A stretch of DNA of 14,623 nucleotides from Thermoplasmata archaeon (lineage in GTDB: Archaea; Thermoplasmatota; Thermoplasmata; Thermoplasmatales; Thermoplasmataceae). Of the stretch, positions 1-6,855 are shown in pieces. Position 1 is the stretch's first letter; each line of letters starts with the position of its first letter. The notes under the pieces were generated by a model that was not told the DNA's origin, did no database searches, and saw only the letters and a program-made list of their open reading frames with translations. The stretch is from assembly GCA_021797385.1 (NCBI GenBank), contig JAJZZW010000032.1, positions 1-14,623 on the forward strand, read 5' to 3'. A program made the translations under genes and the position numbers.

Positions 1-951
1 GTTTATTAGTTTCTGAAGCTGCTGAAAATTCATTTTGAGAAAATTACCGAATTCTGTATATACCAGCATCAATTTATTGAATTCCTCTATGGAACGCTTC
101 TGCGACTCTATCCTCCTCTCAATACTGGATTTATTCTTATCCGTTTCAGGATAATTCTTAATATAATAACAGATACCCTCATTTAAGTCTTCAAATTTCC
201 TGTCAGGATCCTTATTCAATGCCGTAAGTACTACCGGTGAAAGGAGTTCATCCTCCTCATAATAATATGCCATGTTTCGTTTTGATTCGTCCATTATTTC
301 CATTACCGTTTCGTACAGCCTTTCATAATCCTGCGTTATTTCTGCAGGCATTTTATTCTTCTCAATGTTGCTTCTATAAAGCGCTTCCTCAGCAATTTCT
401 CCCCCGAGATTTGCCCTTGTTGCCAGTGTTTTCACAATGGATGCCTTGCTGTTATTGAGTATTTCGAAAAATGTTTCCCTGCTTTTCATAGGATTCACGA
501 TGGATGGCGGAATATACTCTTCTCCTATCAGTATCTTTCTGGTTTTGTACACATGCTGATCCATAGCAAAGACAATTTTTCCATTATCGGTAATAATCAG
601 ATTTCCACCGCTGAAGAGTTCCAGTATTATTTCCTGTCCAGTATGCAGTGTAATCTTCACAACCCTATCAAAATTAATCTGCTCTATTCCAACTATCCTC
701 TTCTCGGATAACTGCTTTCGGAATAACATGGATAACTGTGTTGCCTCCTCCGGTTTTTCTGCATCATAGAATGCTATGCCCTTACTCAGCGAAACAAAAA
801 AATCCCTTTTTTTTAGATCAGATCTGTATAACTGGAAAACAAATTCTTTCTGATTTACCTGGTATATTTTCTTGATGAATGAATTTAGCATGGTGTCTCC
901 ATATATGCTTACAAACGCATGGAAATCCAGCGATGATTCTTTGAGTTTCAT
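1..951 (-). CDS. rqcH: RqcH/NEMF (NFACT) ribosome quality control protein, N-terminal half
   Basis: Partial gene: the first 317 codons read without a stop from the ATG at 951 to the left edge, and the C-terminal half lies outside. The N-terminus (MKLKESSLDFHAFVSIYG) and the order of motifs match the NFACT-N domain of archaeal RqcH/Rqc2/NEMF. NFDRV carries the Asp95-Arg96 pair typical of active family members. GEEYIPP is at 143-149, LGGEIAEEALYRS at about 182-194, and a charged heptad-like stretch from about 278 looks like the start of the coiled-coil arm. Family members bind the peptidyl-tRNA-bearing large ribosomal subunit after stalling, and some add C-terminal tails to the nascent chain. 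The retained DR pair fits an active protein, but tailing in this organism is inference. The gene is divergent from the alpha/beta hydrolase. A weak TATA-like stretch lies at about 973-982. Confidence 0.9.
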   Translation of the reverse strand, partial: MKLKESSLDFHAFVSIYGDTMLNSFIKKIYQVNQKEFVFQLYRSDLKKRDFFVSLSKGIAFYDAEKPEEATQLSMLFRKQLSEKRIVGIEQINFDRVVKITLHTGQEIILELFSGGNLIITDNGKIVFAMDQHVYKTRKILIGEEYIPPSIVNPMKSRETFFEILNNSKASIVKTLATRANLGGEIAEEALYRSNIEKNKMPAEITQDYERLYETVMEIMDESKRNMAYYYEEDELLSPVVLTALNKDPDRKFEDLNEGICYYIKNYPETDKNKSSIERRIESQKRSIEEFNKLMLVYTEFGNFLKMNFQQLQKLIN

Positions 952-1093
952 GATTTTAATTAATGATTGCTCTTATTTTAACCTTGTTATGCATCTATGA
1001 AGAATACTGCAAATCCTGACGTTAGTATTTATAATTATAATCCAAACCATTTGAGCTCTATAAATATAATAACATCAGTCCTATTATGAATTT
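952..1093. promoter_or_regulatory. Divergent promoter region between rqcH and the hydrolase gene
   Basis: This 142-base spacer drives two divergent genes. On the plus strand a good TATA-like box (TATAAATA, 1059-1066) lies about 30 bases before the ATG at 1094, so the transcript should have little or no leader. On the minus strand the sequence complementary to 973-982 (GTTAAAATAA) lies about 28 bases before the rqcH ATG and is a weaker TATA candidate. No Shine-Dalgarno sequence precedes either start. Confidence 0.55.
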
Positions 1094-1708
1094 ATGGAAG
1101 TAAATGAGAGTGATATAACCATTGGAGGTATTAATATACATTACCTTTCATACGAACGGGGAAGCAGGCGAAATTTTATCCTTCTACATGATACCACACA
1201 GACAGCTGAATCCTGGGCACACATAGATGCATTGAGAAAAATAGGGCAGTGGGGATATAATGTATATGCATTGGATATGCCAGGCTTCGGAAAATCGGAT
1301 TCCAGCTTTCAGTATAACTTTATCGGATCTCCTTCCAAGGGATCAGATTTAATACATGATTTTGCTGAACAACTATATTTAGAAAATATTATAATTGTCG
1401 GCCCATCAGCCTCGGCAGGAACAGCCCTGAAAAGCTTAATAGACATGAAAGGCATCGTCAAATCGGCCATAATAATAGGTGGCCTTGGTGTGGATCCTCT
1501 TCTCAACGAACTCAACCGAATTGAGAGTCCTGTACTGATCCTGTGGGGAAGTAATGACGCTATTGTTCCTATTGAACATGGAATGAAATATCATGACCTC
1601 ATTGCCTCATCGACATTTGTTAAAATAGACGGATCCGGGCACTGTGTCCAAATGGAAAAACCGGATATTTTTTTCAATCATATTAAAAAATTTTTAGAAC
1701 AGTTATAA
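1094..1708 (+). CDS. Alpha/beta hydrolase, small ABHD14/CIB-like form
   Basis: A 204-residue single-domain alpha/beta hydrolase. The fold signature is visible: a strand and oxyanion region FILLHDTTQTAESW at 28-41, then ALDMPGFGKSD at 59-69. The nucleophile elbow VGPSASAG has Ser105, WGSNDAIVP has the acid Asp155, and GSGHCVQMEKP has His183, so a full Ser-Asp-His triad is present. The elbow reads GPSAS rather than the usual GxSxG, and resembles the SPSxS form of the ABHD14/CIB group. The protein is short because it lacks a clear cap domain. No signal peptide is seen, so it should be cytoplasmic. The substrate cannot be told. The ATG at 1094 gives the fold its normal start. An ATG at 1086 is out of frame and stops after five codons. 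The stop overlaps the end of the convergent protease gene by six bases. Confidence 0.85.
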   Translation: MEVNESDITIGGINIHYLSYERGSRRNFILLHDTTQTAESWAHIDALRKIGQWGYNVYALDMPGFGKSDSSFQYNFIGSPSKGSDLIHDFAEQLYLENIIIVGPSASAGTALKSLIDMKGIVKSAIIIGGLGVDPLLNELNRIESPVLILWGSNDAIVPIEHGMKYHDLIASSTFVKIDGSGHCVQMEKPDIFFNHIKKFLEQL

Positions 1709-3262
1709 AATCCTGGGCGCTATTATGATATACATGAGCAGGAAGAATACGAAAAGCCCCAGAGCATAATATATCTTTGTAACATTTTTTTCATCCCTGA
1801 GGAATTTAAATCTCTCTCTTCTTGATGCTATATTCAGCGTATCTTTGAAGAATTGCCCACCATCGAGTATGGACAGTGGAAGTGCGTTCATTATACCCAG
1901 GAGGAAATCTATCCAGAATATCCAGTAAAGGCTGTTTGCAAGTCCGAAAAATATATAAGAATTGAAAGGTGTTGAGAACAGATGTGCAAGGCTTTGGGGA
2001 ATAGGTGAAAGTCCGAGTATAGGTAGCCCCAGCGTTTCATAAAATTCAGGTCCTGCTATCAGTCCTCCGAACACAAGGCTGTGCATGCTGTCTATGGATG
2101 CATATCCTATCCCTGAATAATCTATCTCGACGCCTATGAAACTTTCATCCTTATACGCTGCATTATTCGCAGCAGGATCATCCTTTGCGTAATAGCTGTA
2201 TGTTGATACTGTTTTCATTGTATATGTTTTGTAATGCTCTGAACTTCCGAATGTAATAACAGTCATGTTAATGGTTGTTCCCGGTGCTATCTTATCAAGG
2301 ACAGTTCCCAGTGTGTCAATATTGTAAATTATATTTGATTTTCCATTATCGCTTATATTATAAATTATAGAATTGGTTTGGACCCCTGCTTTTTCGGCAG
2401 GGAATCCTGAAAGCAAAGCAGCTATCGCTACCCCAGTTGGCACACTTTCAACAGTACTGGTTTTGCCATTGAAGAGTGTTACATTTGCACAGCCCGGTAT
2501 ACTCATTGATTTGGTTTCCAAATTATTGAGTGCCTTTCCTGATAGGTTTCCATAGGATATAATTTCCATCCCCTTTGGTATGGAATGCCCGCTGTATAAC
2601 GTTGTAGAATCCTCAACATAAACACCGGAATGTATTGGTGCTGATGCCGGCATCATTACAAATATAAGTAACAGTATACATACTATTGCAATTATAAGAT
2701 TGATTCCTGGGCCTGCAGCTATTATACGTCTTCTAACAACAGGGTCTGCGGCCATTATCTCCTTTTCGTCTGGCTCCACGAAAGCGCCTACCGGTATAAT
2801 AAAGAACAGTGCACCGACACTTGTTACTTTTATTCCATGCTTCCTTGCTACAATTCCATGGAACATTTCATGGATTACAACAGCAAATACCAGGCTTGCA
2901 GTTCCGTAGCCTAAAGGTATGAATGGATTTATAAGTGGGAGTGCAAGATATTCGTTGAGTGGTGGTGCAGCACTCGTTGGTGCATGGATTATGGTCAGGA
3001 GTATTGCCTCATAAAGAAGCATTGCAAACGCAACAAAGCCACCAAGAACTACAAGAATCGTTGAAAAGCGTCCTATTTCCTTTGCAGGTATATGTTTTGC
3101 CACTGCATCAAGAACTCCTTTATTGTTGGTTGATTTGACCATGAGTGCTGGTCCCATGGTAGAAAAATGCTTGGTTTTATTAATTTCAGGGGCAAGAGAA
3201 ATTATTATAATAATCCACGAAAAAACAATCAATATAATCAGAAATATGTCGTTATAGCTCAT
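1703..3262 (-). CDS. Site-2 protease family (M50) membrane metalloprotease with PDZ domain
   Basis: A 519-residue polytopic membrane protein. The zinc site motif HEMFH (131-135) sits in a hydrophobic segment, and the second metal-ligand motif NALPLSILDGG (459-469, Asp467) lies in a C-terminal membrane helix. This is the paired arrangement of S2P/M50 proteases, which cut substrates within the membrane. Other hydrophobic segments are at about 6-24, 66-92, 150-161, 187-204, 436-460 and 498-515. The region from about 210 to 380 is soluble and contains a PDZ-like part (SGFPAEKAGVQTNSIIYNISD, 285-305), which in this family usually gates substrate access. The first ATG directly precedes the first membrane helix. 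The gene lies 49 bases behind the MarR gene, with no SD and only a poor TATA candidate, so co-transcription is likely. The substrate is unknown. The family role in regulated proteolysis of membrane-bound factors is general knowledge. Confidence 0.9.
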   Translation of the reverse strand: MSYNDIFLIILIVFSWIIIIISLAPEINKTKHFSTMGPALMVKSTNNKGVLDAVAKHIPAKEIGRFSTILVVLGGFVAFAMLLYEAILLTIIHAPTSAAPPLNEYLALPLINPFIPLGYGTASLVFAVVIHEMFHGIVARKHGIKVTSVGALFFIIPVGAFVEPDEKEIMAADPVVRRRIIAAGPGINLIIAIVCILLLIFVMMPASAPIHSGVYVEDSTTLYSGHSIPKGMEIISYGNLSGKALNNLETKSMSIPGCANVTLFNGKTSTVESVPTGVAIAALLSGFPAEKAGVQTNSIIYNISDNGKSNIIYNIDTLGTVLDKIAPGTTINMTVITFGSSEHYKTYTMKTVSTYSYYAKDDPAANNAAYKDESFIGVEIDYSGIGYASIDSMHSLVFGGLIAGPEFYETLGLPILGLSPIPQSLAHLFSTPFNSYIFFGLANSLYWIFWIDFLLGIMNALPLSILDGGQFFKDTLNIASRRERFKFLRDEKNVTKIYYALGLFVFFLLMYIIIAPRIL

Positions 3263-3311
3263 TTACAAACTCATAGTAAAATATCAATAATAATCTTTTT
3301 CCTTGGTTATT

Positions 3312-3740
3312 CTACTTATCAATGTTTATCTCTATTTTTTTCAGGAAATTAAGAATGTTATATTTTTCTTCGTCAGTAAAGTTTCTAAGGGAATCCTCTA
3401 TAAATTTTAAGTGAAGTGTCTCGATTTTTTTAAAAAATGCCTTTCCCTTGTTGGACACCGTTATATTAATAACCCTTCTGTCCGTATCGCTTCTTTCTCG
3501 ATTTACATAACCCAATTCTTCCAGTTTATCAACAACTCCTGTTATCCATCCCTGTGTTACCATATTTATGTTGGCGAGTTCAATCATTGGAAGTGAACCT
3601 CTCTCTGTTAAATTTTTTAAAATCCTGTATTCAACAGTAGATACACCCATGGAAATTAAATTTTTTTCGGAGGCTTTATACCATGTTTTCCACGTTCTTA
3701 AAAATTCCCTCCAAACGTCATAACTACTGATTTTTTCCAT
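3312..3740 (-). CDS. MarR-family winged-helix transcriptional regulator
   Basis: A 142-residue protein with the complete MarR layout. An N-terminal dimerisation helix spans about 5-30. The winged helix spans about 35-100, with the recognition helix TQGWITGVVDKLEELGYV at 62-79 and a wing RERSDTDRRVINITVSNKG at 80-98 that carries the DxRR signature. A C-terminal dimer helix runs from about 101 to 138. MarR proteins are dimers that usually repress their own gene and a neighbour, and release DNA on binding a small ligand or on oxidation. There is no cysteine, so thiol oxidation sensing is unlikely and a ligand is more probable. A 17-base palindrome ends four bases upstream of its ATG and fits an autoregulatory operator. 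The protease gene follows on the same strand and is the likeliest co-regulated target. korA, divergent across the 236-base spacer, is a second possibility. Confidence 0.92.
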   Translation of the reverse strand: MEKISSYDVWREFLRTWKTWYKASEKNLISMGVSTVEYRILKNLTERGSLPMIELANINMVTQGWITGVVDKLEELGYVNRERSDTDRRVINITVSNKGKAFFKKIETLHLKFIEDSLRNFTDEEKYNILNFLKKIEINIDK

Positions 3741-3743
3741 TAT

Positions 3744-3760
3744 ATATCATTTAATGATAT
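3744..3760. promoter_or_regulatory. Palindromic operator candidate for the MarR gene
   Basis: ATATCATT and AATGATAT form a perfect 8-bp inverted repeat around one central base. It lies 4-20 bases upstream of the MarR ATG. The TATA box (minus strand, within 3765-3778) predicts a transcription start near 3747, so a bound dimer would cover the start site. Length, symmetry and position match MarR operators. That this MarR binds it is inference. Confidence 0.6.
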
Positions 3761-3764
3761 TAAG

Positions 3765-3778
3765 GTTATATTTTATAG
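3765..3778 (-). promoter_or_regulatory. TATA box of the MarR gene
   Basis: Read on the minus strand the sequence is CTATAAAATATAAC. Its centre is about 30-33 bases before the MarR ATG, so the transcript should start within the palindrome and carry a very short leader or none. Confidence 0.55.
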
Positions 3779-3945
3779 TTTCCATTTGATAAACAATTGT
3801 CAATTAAATTATTTACAATTAAATATTTTAGTACCTAAAACTAGTATTTTCAAGGATAAGTCGGAACAAAAAATTGCTTGCACGGATAGAATATACAAAA
3901 AAATAACGTCAAATGGCTAATTATAAATTCCGTAACCATAAAAAA

Positions 3946-3955
3946 ATTTATACAC
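3946..3955 (+). promoter_or_regulatory. TATA box of korA
   Basis: AATTTATACA is centred about 26 bases before the korA ATG at 3977. No SD sequence precedes that ATG. This is the leaderless arrangement seen at most genes in the window. Confidence 0.55.
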
Positions 3956-3976
3956 CACTAAATACTAACTTATATT

Positions 3977-5731
3977 ATGGAAGAAATAATTGTTAGAATA
4001 GGAGGGGCTGCAGGAGATGGCGTTCAGTCAGCAGGGTTAACCCTTGCCAAAACATTCTCAAGAAGTGGATTATATATAAGCACATACAATTATTATCAGA
4101 GTCTTATCAGGGGAGGTGAGAGCTGGTATCAGATAAGGGCTTCGGATGAGAAGGTGAAGAATCAAGGGAGTGGTCTTGATGTTCTTGTTGCACTCAATGC
4201 GGATTCCCTGGAAAGGCATACAAATAGAAATATAGATGAGGGAGGTGCATCTCCTCTAGAGGGAATAGCCATATATGACCCGGGAACTATAAAAAATTTC
4301 AAAAAATACGATGAGGTGAAATACTGCCCTGTTCCTTTGAGGGATATAGCAATGAAGTATGATGCAAATCCATTGCTTAAAAACACGGTAGCGCTAGGCT
4401 CAGTGGTAGCTGCCCTCGGACTGGACTTCGATATATTTTCAGGAGTTATAGAAAAGGTATTCAATAAGAAGGGAAAACTTGTAGACGCTAATATAAGTGC
4501 TGCCAAAGAAGGATACGAATATTATTCACAGAATTATTCAGTTTACAGGAAACTGGATAAATTTGATAGAAAACTATATACAATATCAGGCGGGGATGCA
4601 GCAGCACTCGGTGCAATAAATGCAGGTATGCAGATGTACTTTGCATATCCAATGACACCAGCCTCATCTTTCCTGCAGTTTATAGCAACTCACGGAAAGA
4701 AATATGATGTATTTCTTAAACTCACAGAAGATGAAATAAGTGCAATAAATGCAGCAATAGGGGCTAATTATGCAGGTGTTAGGGCTGCAACAGGCTCCTC
4801 TGGTGGCGGTTTTGCACTTATGACTGAAGGTGTTGGTCTCTCTGGAATGACCGAGGTCCCGCTGGTGATATATGAGGCACAGAGACCAGGACCATCAACA
4901 GGATTGCCCACCAAAACCGAGCAGGGTGATCTTAATCAGGTACTTGGCGCTGGACAGGGGGATATGCCAAAAATAGTTCTTGCCCCCGGAACCGTGGAGG
5001 AAGCTTTTAACCTTACTAAGGAGGCATTTAACCTTGCAGAAAGATACCAGCTTCCTGTTTTTGTAATTACTGATCTTTATCTTGCAGAGCATGATGAAAC
5101 TGTAAGTTTTGATCTCAGTTATAATATGGACAGGGGGCTTCTGGCGAAGGATAATGAACCAGACTATAAGAGGTATGAATTCACTGAAACCGGAATATCC
5201 AAGAGAGCATTCCCCGGGCAGCCAGGCTTAATACATAATGAGGATTCTGATGAGCATAATGAATACGGGGCAGTTGTAAGCGATGCAATCACAGATCCAA
5301 CCCAGAGAAAGCTTTCAATGGAGAAAAGAATGAGAAAATTAGATGAATATGTAAAAGAAATTCCCGCTACAAAAACATATAAAATGGACAATGCCGAGTA
5401 TGTTATAATCCAGTGGGGATCAACCAGAGGAGCTGTTGAGGAGGCTGTGGATTCCCTGAGGGCAAATGGCACAAAAATAGGTGCAGTGGAGATAACCTAT
5501 ATATATCCTATGAACCAGGACATTAAGAAATTGATTTCCGGCAAGAAGAAGATAATAGTTGTTGAAAACAACTTCTCCGGGCAGCTCAACGGGCTGATAA
5601 GAAAGGAGTTTCTTGTGGATACAGCATTCATAGGAAAGTATGATGGAGAAGCTTTCTTCCCTGCAGACCTAACATCACAGCTGGAAGAGTTAATATTTGG
5701 AAAGAAAATAAAAGTGGAGGAGAAATTATGA
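3977..5731 (+). CDS. korA: 2-oxoacid:ferredoxin oxidoreductase, fused gamma-alpha subunit
   Basis: A 584-residue subunit of the enzyme that oxidatively decarboxylates 2-oxoacids to acyl-CoA with ferredoxin as electron acceptor. Residues 1 to about 185 form the gamma domain (GGAAGDGVQSAGLTLAKTFSRSG), and the alpha (pyrimidine-binding) domain begins at about 200 with SGGDAAALGAINAG. YPMTP at 224-228 matches the YPITP motif of two-subunit archaeal enzymes such as that of Sulfolobus. TGSSGGGFALMTEGVGLSGMTEVP (272-295) and GPSTGLPTKTEQGDL (305-319) are typical of the alpha core. The length fits the fused gamma-alpha form. Its stop overlaps the korB start (ATGA), so the two are translated together. 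In this family substrate range covers pyruvate, 2-oxoglutarate or both, and the sequence alone does not decide. No ferredoxin-like delta subunit is present. Confidence 0.92.
   Translation: MEEIIVRIGGAAGDGVQSAGLTLAKTFSRSGLYISTYNYYQSLIRGGESWYQIRASDEKVKNQGSGLDVLVALNADSLERHTNRNIDEGGASPLEGIAIYDPGTIKNFKKYDEVKYCPVPLRDIAMKYDANPLLKNTVALGSVVAALGLDFDIFSGVIEKVFNKKGKLVDANISAAKEGYEYYSQNYSVYRKLDKFDRKLYTISGGDAAALGAINAGMQMYFAYPMTPASSFLQFIATHGKKYDVFLKLTEDEISAINAAIGANYAGVRAATGSSGGGFALMTEGVGLSGMTEVPLVIYEAQRPGPSTGLPTKTEQGDLNQVLGAGQGDMPKIVLAPGTVEEAFNLTKEAFNLAERYQLPVFVITDLYLAEHDETVSFDLSYNMDRGLLAKDNEPDYKRYEFTETGISKRAFPGQPGLIHNEDSDEHNEYGAVVSDAITDPTQRKLSMEKRMRKLDEYVKEIPATKTYKMDNAEYVIIQWGSTRGAVEEAVDSLRANGTKIGAVEITYIYPMNQDIKKLISGKKKIIVVENNFSGQLNGLIRKEFLVDTAFIGKYDGEAFFPADLTSQLEELIFGKKIKVEEKL
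5716..5722 (+). promoter_or_regulatory. Shine-Dalgarno sequence of korB
   Basis: GGAGGAG lies five bases before the korB ATG at 5728, inside the end of korA. It is the clear SD sequence of the window, and it serves the one gene that must be translated internally on a shared transcript. This supports the chosen korB start. Confidence 0.7.
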
Positions 5732-6585
5732 TACCAGTAACAGAATATAAAGGCAAAGTGGCACCGGACTGGTGCCCGGGATGTGGGAATTTCTCTCAGC
5801 TGAGAGCAATTTCAATGGCCCTTTCGCAATTAGATATAAAACCAGAGGATGTTGTGATTTCATCCGGTATAGGATGTTCAAGCAATATGCCGGAATTTAT
5901 CAATACCTATGGATATCATGGACTACATGGCAGATCACTGCCTGTTGCAGAAGGGGTTAAATGGGCAAATCGTAAGCTTACTGTAATAGCTTATGGCGGA
6001 GATGGTGATGGTTACTTTGAGGGTACCCAGCATTTCTATCATGCAGCAAAAAGAAACGTTGATATGACATATATGGTATCAGACAATCAGGTATTCGGAT
6101 TGACAACAGGGCAGGCTTCACCCACAACCCCAATAGGAAGGATTACCAAGAGCACGCCAGATGGAAACATAGAGCCTCCGTTTAATCCGCTGCACTATGC
6201 ACTTACAGCAGGAGCAACCTTTGTTGCACGTGGTCTTTCAGGGGATATCAAGCAGTTGACGGAGATTACAAAGGCAGCAATACAGCATAAAGGCTTTTCA
6301 TTCATAGATGTTTTCAGTCCATGTGTTACATATAATAAGATCGAGGGTTATGATTTCTTCAGAAAAACTACATACGAACTGCAAAATAATAATAAGGAGG
6401 ACTTTTTTGAAGCGTTCAAGCATGCATCTGAGTGGGGAGAGGAGGCACATACTATACCCATAGGAATATTCTATGATGTAGAAGCTACTGTTTACGAGGA
6501 TGCTGATGAAACCCTATCAAAATACAACCTGAAAGATAAAGAACCATATAAATTGACAGAAGCAGACCTGGAAGAATTCTATTGA
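5728..6585 (+). CDS. korB: 2-oxoacid:ferredoxin oxidoreductase, beta (TPP-binding) subunit
   Basis: A 285-residue catalytic subunit holding thiamine pyrophosphate and an iron-sulfur cluster. WCPGCGNF gives Cys16 and Cys19, GIGCSSNMPEF gives Cys50 and SPCVTYN gives Cys199. These match the four cysteines that hold the [4Fe-4S] cluster in two-subunit archaeal enzymes. GRSLPVAEGVKWAN (68-81) and GDGDGYFEGTQHF (91-103) followed by DNQVFGLTTGQASPTT (119-134) are the TPP/Mg2+ site. The stretch after GDGDG (YFEGTQ) differs from the more common LAIGGNH-like form, although the Asp and Asn ligands are kept. It works with KorA, acts in the cytoplasm and passes electrons to a separate ferredoxin. A 4-base overlap with korA and a good SD fix its start. 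Confidence 0.93.
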   Translation: MIPVTEYKGKVAPDWCPGCGNFSQLRAISMALSQLDIKPEDVVISSGIGCSSNMPEFINTYGYHGLHGRSLPVAEGVKWANRKLTVIAYGGDGDGYFEGTQHFYHAAKRNVDMTYMVSDNQVFGLTTGQASPTTPIGRITKSTPDGNIEPPFNPLHYALTAGATFVARGLSGDIKQLTEITKAAIQHKGFSFIDVFSPCVTYNKIEGYDFFRKTTYELQNNNKEDFFEAFKHASEWGEEAHTIPIGIFYDVEATVYEDADETLSKYNLKDKEPYKLTEADLEEFY

Positions 6586-6708
6586 ATTACAGTATTCAAT
6601 ATTTTATTTTTATAGAATCCTACTTTTAATCCGGAAGAGGGAAGCACCATGCCTTAGTGTGATGAAGATATCACTCAACATTTTTATACAATGTTAATAT
6701 TATTAATA
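6586..6708 (+). terminator. Spacer after korB with T-rich terminator candidate
   Basis: A T-rich run at about 6598-6612 (ATATTTTATTTTTAT) begins 13 bases after the korB stop and fits archaeal T-tract termination. The rest of the 123-base spacer leads into the promoter of the next small gene. Nothing else is seen there. Confidence 0.4.
6674..6693 (+). promoter_or_regulatory. Promoter of the small coiled-coil gene (shared element, copy 1)
   Basis: CTCAACATTTTTATAC followed by A and ATG. The TATA-like core TTTTTATAC ends 20 bases before the ATG at 6709, so transcription should begin at or next to that codon. The same 16 bases, followed by C and ATG, recur at 6949-6968 before the next gene. Confidence 0.6.
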
Positions 6709-6855
6709 ATGGGACTCGGTAAAAGAGATTTAAATAGAAAGAAGAAAAGCATAGAAATGAAAATTGATGAACTCGAACAGAAGGCAAGAAAAAATCCTAT
6801 GGATAAATCCATACAGGCTGAAATTAACGAATTGAAGAAAAAACTTGATAAATAA
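6709..6855 (+). CDS. Small basic coiled-coil protein, 48 residues
   Basis: An open frame of 48 codons (MGLGKRDLNRKKKSIEMKID...) ending in TAA at 6853-6855. It is strongly charged and basic, with about 15 Lys/Arg against 9 Asp/Glu and no aromatic residue or cysteine. It looks like two amphipathic helices (about 10-28 and 33-47) broken by KNP, which suggests a coiled-coil hairpin that binds nucleic acid or a partner. I do not recognise the family. Support for it being real is the strong TATA element at the leaderless distance and a spacer otherwise without genes. An in-frame ATG at 6691 is less likely because the TATA box touches it. It sits between korB and the unknown gene at 6985, and shares its promoter sequence with the latter. 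Confidence 0.6.
   Translation: MGLGKRDLNRKKKSIEMKIDELEQKARKNPMDKSIQAEINELKKKLDK

Larger units (their letters stand above)
3741..3976. other. Divergent intergenic region between the MarR gene and korA
   Basis: This 236-base spacer holds the MarR operator and TATA box on the left and the korA TATA box on the right. Between them lies an A+T-rich cluster: the palindrome ACAATTGT at 3793-3800, two direct copies of CAATTAAAT at 3801-3809 and 3816-3824, and an inverted pair AATTGT/ACAATT at 3795-3800 and 3815-3820. These may be further regulator sites. I see no convincing gene in the rest of the spacer (about 3830-3940). Confidence 0.5.

Noticed and set aside
237..458. Plus-strand open frame of 73 codons
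   Set aside because: It lies wholly opposite the rqcH coding sequence, has low-complexity hydrophobic composition and no promoter. It is a shadow frame.
3913..3996. Short plus-strand frame of 27 codons (MANYKFRNH...) before korA
   Set aside because: It covers the korA TATA box and runs out of frame into korA. A transcript starting from that TATA box would not include its ATG.
6659..6674. GTGAT/ATCAC hairpin upstream of the small gene
   Set aside because: Five base pairs around a six-base loop is too weak, and it is common by chance at this base composition.
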